Shown here piece by piece: positions 61,918 to 64,000 of a stretch of DNA of 64,000 nucleotides. The stretch covers positions 35,400,098-35,464,097 of the forward strand of contig NC_069138.1 in NCBI RefSeq assembly GCF_026914265.1, read 5' to 3'. The position numbers and the translations under genes were made by a program. Numbering within the stretch: the stretch's first letter is position 1; every line of letters begins with the position of its first letter. Under the pieces are notes generated by a model. The model saw only the letters and a list, made by a program, of their open reading frames with translations. It was not told the origin of the DNA and searched no databases. The stretch is from Mya arenaria. Its lineage: Eukaryota; Mollusca; Bivalvia; Myida; Myidae.

Positions 61918-62627
61918 CTGTAAAATTCGTTTCCGTTGATTACACACAGGTGACTGTAGGAACAGGCCAAAAAGGCATACATTTTACAATGAGGATAGGA
62001 ATCAAAGTCATTCAAAGTATTCTGAACGATAAATATCAGTGCCACAATGAAGATTCACACATATTTTATGTATACATATATCGTCATAAGTAATTGTTTA
62101 AGTTACAGTTCATTATATTATCTCTAAAGGACTGACGGAACAATAATAATATCATATTACACCATAGGGTTCATTTCAATCACGCACACAAAACGCGCCA
62201 GGGGAAGTAAGCAAATTGAATGATCCTCATTCAAAAAGAGAATCAATACCAGTGTTCATGCATGAGGTATTTCAAAAAAGATATTTAGTTTAATGGTATA
62301 ATCAAATCAAGTTGTCTTTAATGATTTATTGTGTTTACATCAACTAGAACACCATGAATCGGATTCATTGCTTATTGAGAGCGCCGTTCTGCTGAAGGTC
62401 ACCATGACATCAACAACAACTGCTCCATTCGCACCACCTTTTTTCTGGGTGCGGAACATGTCTGTACGGTAGCGTTGTATGTGTCGTTCCTTAGCAGTTT
62501 CGAGCACTCAATACGCTCTAGGTGCGTGATATTGAAATGGATTCCCATTTTAATGATGAGCCTTGAAGTGTATAATAAACTGAAACTTAGACTTCAGCAA
62601 TATCAAGCAGGAAGTAAATTTGTTTAC
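61918..62627 (-). other. Candidate 5'UTR intron of gene D
   Basis: Donor AAAAAAAG|GTAAAC at 62,627, acceptor TTTTACAG at 61,918; 710 bp, as in B. Confidence 0.5.
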
Positions 62628-62802
62628 CTTTTTTTCAATCTGCAAATATATCACTTATATCAGATAGCTCACTAGTACACTTTCACTCAGTTTACAAATG
62701 TATACACATTTTTCATGTAATAAACATTATTATGTATTATTTTAAGTTGTAATTTTGGTTTAAACAAATGGAAACTACGCACATAGACACGACAAAACAA
62801 AC

Positions 62803-62885
62803 AGACGTCACGTGTTCGTACTATGAACGATTTCATAGGGCGATATAAACATCATTGCTATCGGAGCTACTCGGTAATTTCCGGG
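62803..62885 (-). promoter_or_regulatory. Conserved upstream block of gene D (candidate promoter)
   Basis: Same as the block of gene B: ACGTCACGTG, TTCGTACTATGAACGA and GCTACTCGGTAATTTCCGG. Confidence 0.45.
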
Positions 62886-63555
62886 GTTGGCAACTCCGAC
62901 TCTACATTCGGAGCATCTCGGCCTTTTTTACGAAAACAACCTCAGATGTATGCCGGTACATCAGTAGAAGTAGTTCGTAAAATTTTGAATTATATTATTA
63001 ATAAATTGTAGTGTTTTAGGTTGTTTTTGTAGATCTAAGTTTAAATTGATTGCCAGTGAAGTGTATTATTGCAAACAAAATTAAGATTCACAAGAGTTGA
63101 GTCATTAAGTTTAACTGCTAGATTGAAATGACTTAGCGATCTAGCGATGCCCCCCCCCCCACCGGAAATAAGGAAAAAACATTCCAAGTTTACTTTGGAG
63201 TCAAAGTCAATATCGGAGAAAATAGTAATAAAATACGCGCTAATTTCACCATTATGGATAAAAAAGGTTTAAATTGTCTGGGGTGAGTACCTCCAAGTCA
63301 CCCTACAAACGTTCAAAACTATTTCAATTTAGGTTGAGGGAGAGGCGAATGTCCAAAGGTGTGCCCGTAAATATAGCCCCCTCTTATGTCAATTCCTGGA
63401 CCCGCTCCAGACAATGACCGTTTTTATTTCTATTAAAAAACCCTTTTTATTCAAGTAATAATAGTGTCAAGTGCAACGGCTTACTCTGACATTCAGGCTA
63501 TTACTTCATAAAGTCATAAATATTTTTCATTGGGACTATATTGTCCAACTGTTAA
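62886..63555. other. DNA upstream of gene D, no gene
   Basis: Near-perfect duplicate of 46,365-47,035, including the C-run (about 63,150). Nothing coding recognised. Confidence 0.5.
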
Positions 63556-63559
63556 TTAA

Positions 63560-64000
63560 AGGGACTGTGTCACAGATTGGCACCAGTTTTTTTCTGTAAC
63601 GAATCTCAGGACAATTATCTAATAGAATGTGTTACGCTTTGTTATCATAATTGTAAAAAAGTACCAAAATGTAAAACAAAAAATGGTGTCGGAGACCGGG
63701 TTCGAACCCGCGTCGCCAAAATTGTAGTTTAGCTTCTTACTCACTGCGCTACATAGGCTTATTCTAATCAGGTGACATAATTAAGCTAATAAACCTACCT
63801 CGGTAATATCACGTGATAACACCGACTAGCCAATCACGCATAAGGAATGAATTCTACCAGGTAGACATACTCAATGGAAATTTAATGGAAAAATACGAAA
63901 TAACTGCTAAACTTATATAAATTGTAAACTATGTGGTACTTAGTTAGTAAGTTTCAATACATTGTTCACGATGCCAAGTTTATGTCAGTTTTCGACAATT
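63560..64000. mobile_element. TTAA-flanked MITE with tRNA-like segment, cut by window end
   Basis: Duplicate of 47,040-47,522; TTAA at 63,556-63,559. The tRNA-like part is 63,685-63,758 on the minus strand; one change in its anticodon loop (CTACAAT in place of CTAAAAT) confirms it is not under tRNA constraint. The right end lies outside the window. Confidence 0.75.

Overview
This is eukaryotic nuclear DNA: AT-rich, intron-bearing, sparse in genes and dense in transposable elements. The best guess for the source is a bivalve mollusc (inference). It holds a tandem family of RING-less B-box/coiled-coil/beta-propeller (TRIM-like) genes, a DUF4371-type hAT transposon, a BEL/Pao retrotransposon, tRNA-derived SINEs and many short terminal-inverted-repeat elements flanked by TTAA. 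No bacterial, viral or organellar gene order is present.

Layout. Bases 1-17,119 hold no gene I can support. They contain short inverted-repeat elements (MITEs), one SINE on each strand, a 188-bp duplication and an 18-copy 44-bp minisatellite at 9.15-9.96 kb. Bases 17,120-20,750 are one complete hAT transposon with matching 14-bp ends and a two-exon 789-codon transposase whose splice keeps the frame. Bases 20,751-24,770 hold a GC-rich repeat, trinucleotide microsatellites and another MITE with a secondary insertion.

Bases 24.8-64 kb are a tandem array of four TRIM-like genes (A, B, C, D along the + coordinates), all on the minus strand. Each model has a candidate 5'UTR exon, an exon with two B-boxes and a coiled coil, a phase-1 intron carrying a pogo-like MITE, and an exon with an NHL-like propeller. 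B and D (580 aa each) are almost identical and lie 16,520 bp apart. C (575 aa) is intact. A is a pseudogene: it has a 1-bp insertion in the B-box exon, a GC in place of the GT donor, and a 7.5-kb nested insertion in its intron. The nest is a repeat rich in nuclear-receptor half-sites into which a BEL/Pao element has landed. The propellers fall into two types, A/C and B/D, in the order 1-2-1-2, so a two-gene unit was duplicated. However, B/D are far more alike than A/C, and the identity jumps sharply near 41.17 / 57.70 kb, which suggests later homogenisation or a second duplication.

The paralogous module supplies uninterrupted empty sites for two insertions: the 7.5-kb nest, and a 1.9-kb Harbinger-like element flanked by TAA. 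No complete new biological system is claimed. The most unusual items are the mosaic evolution of the TRIM-like array, the array of ERE/DR1-like motifs inside the nested repeat, and the apparently intact hAT element.
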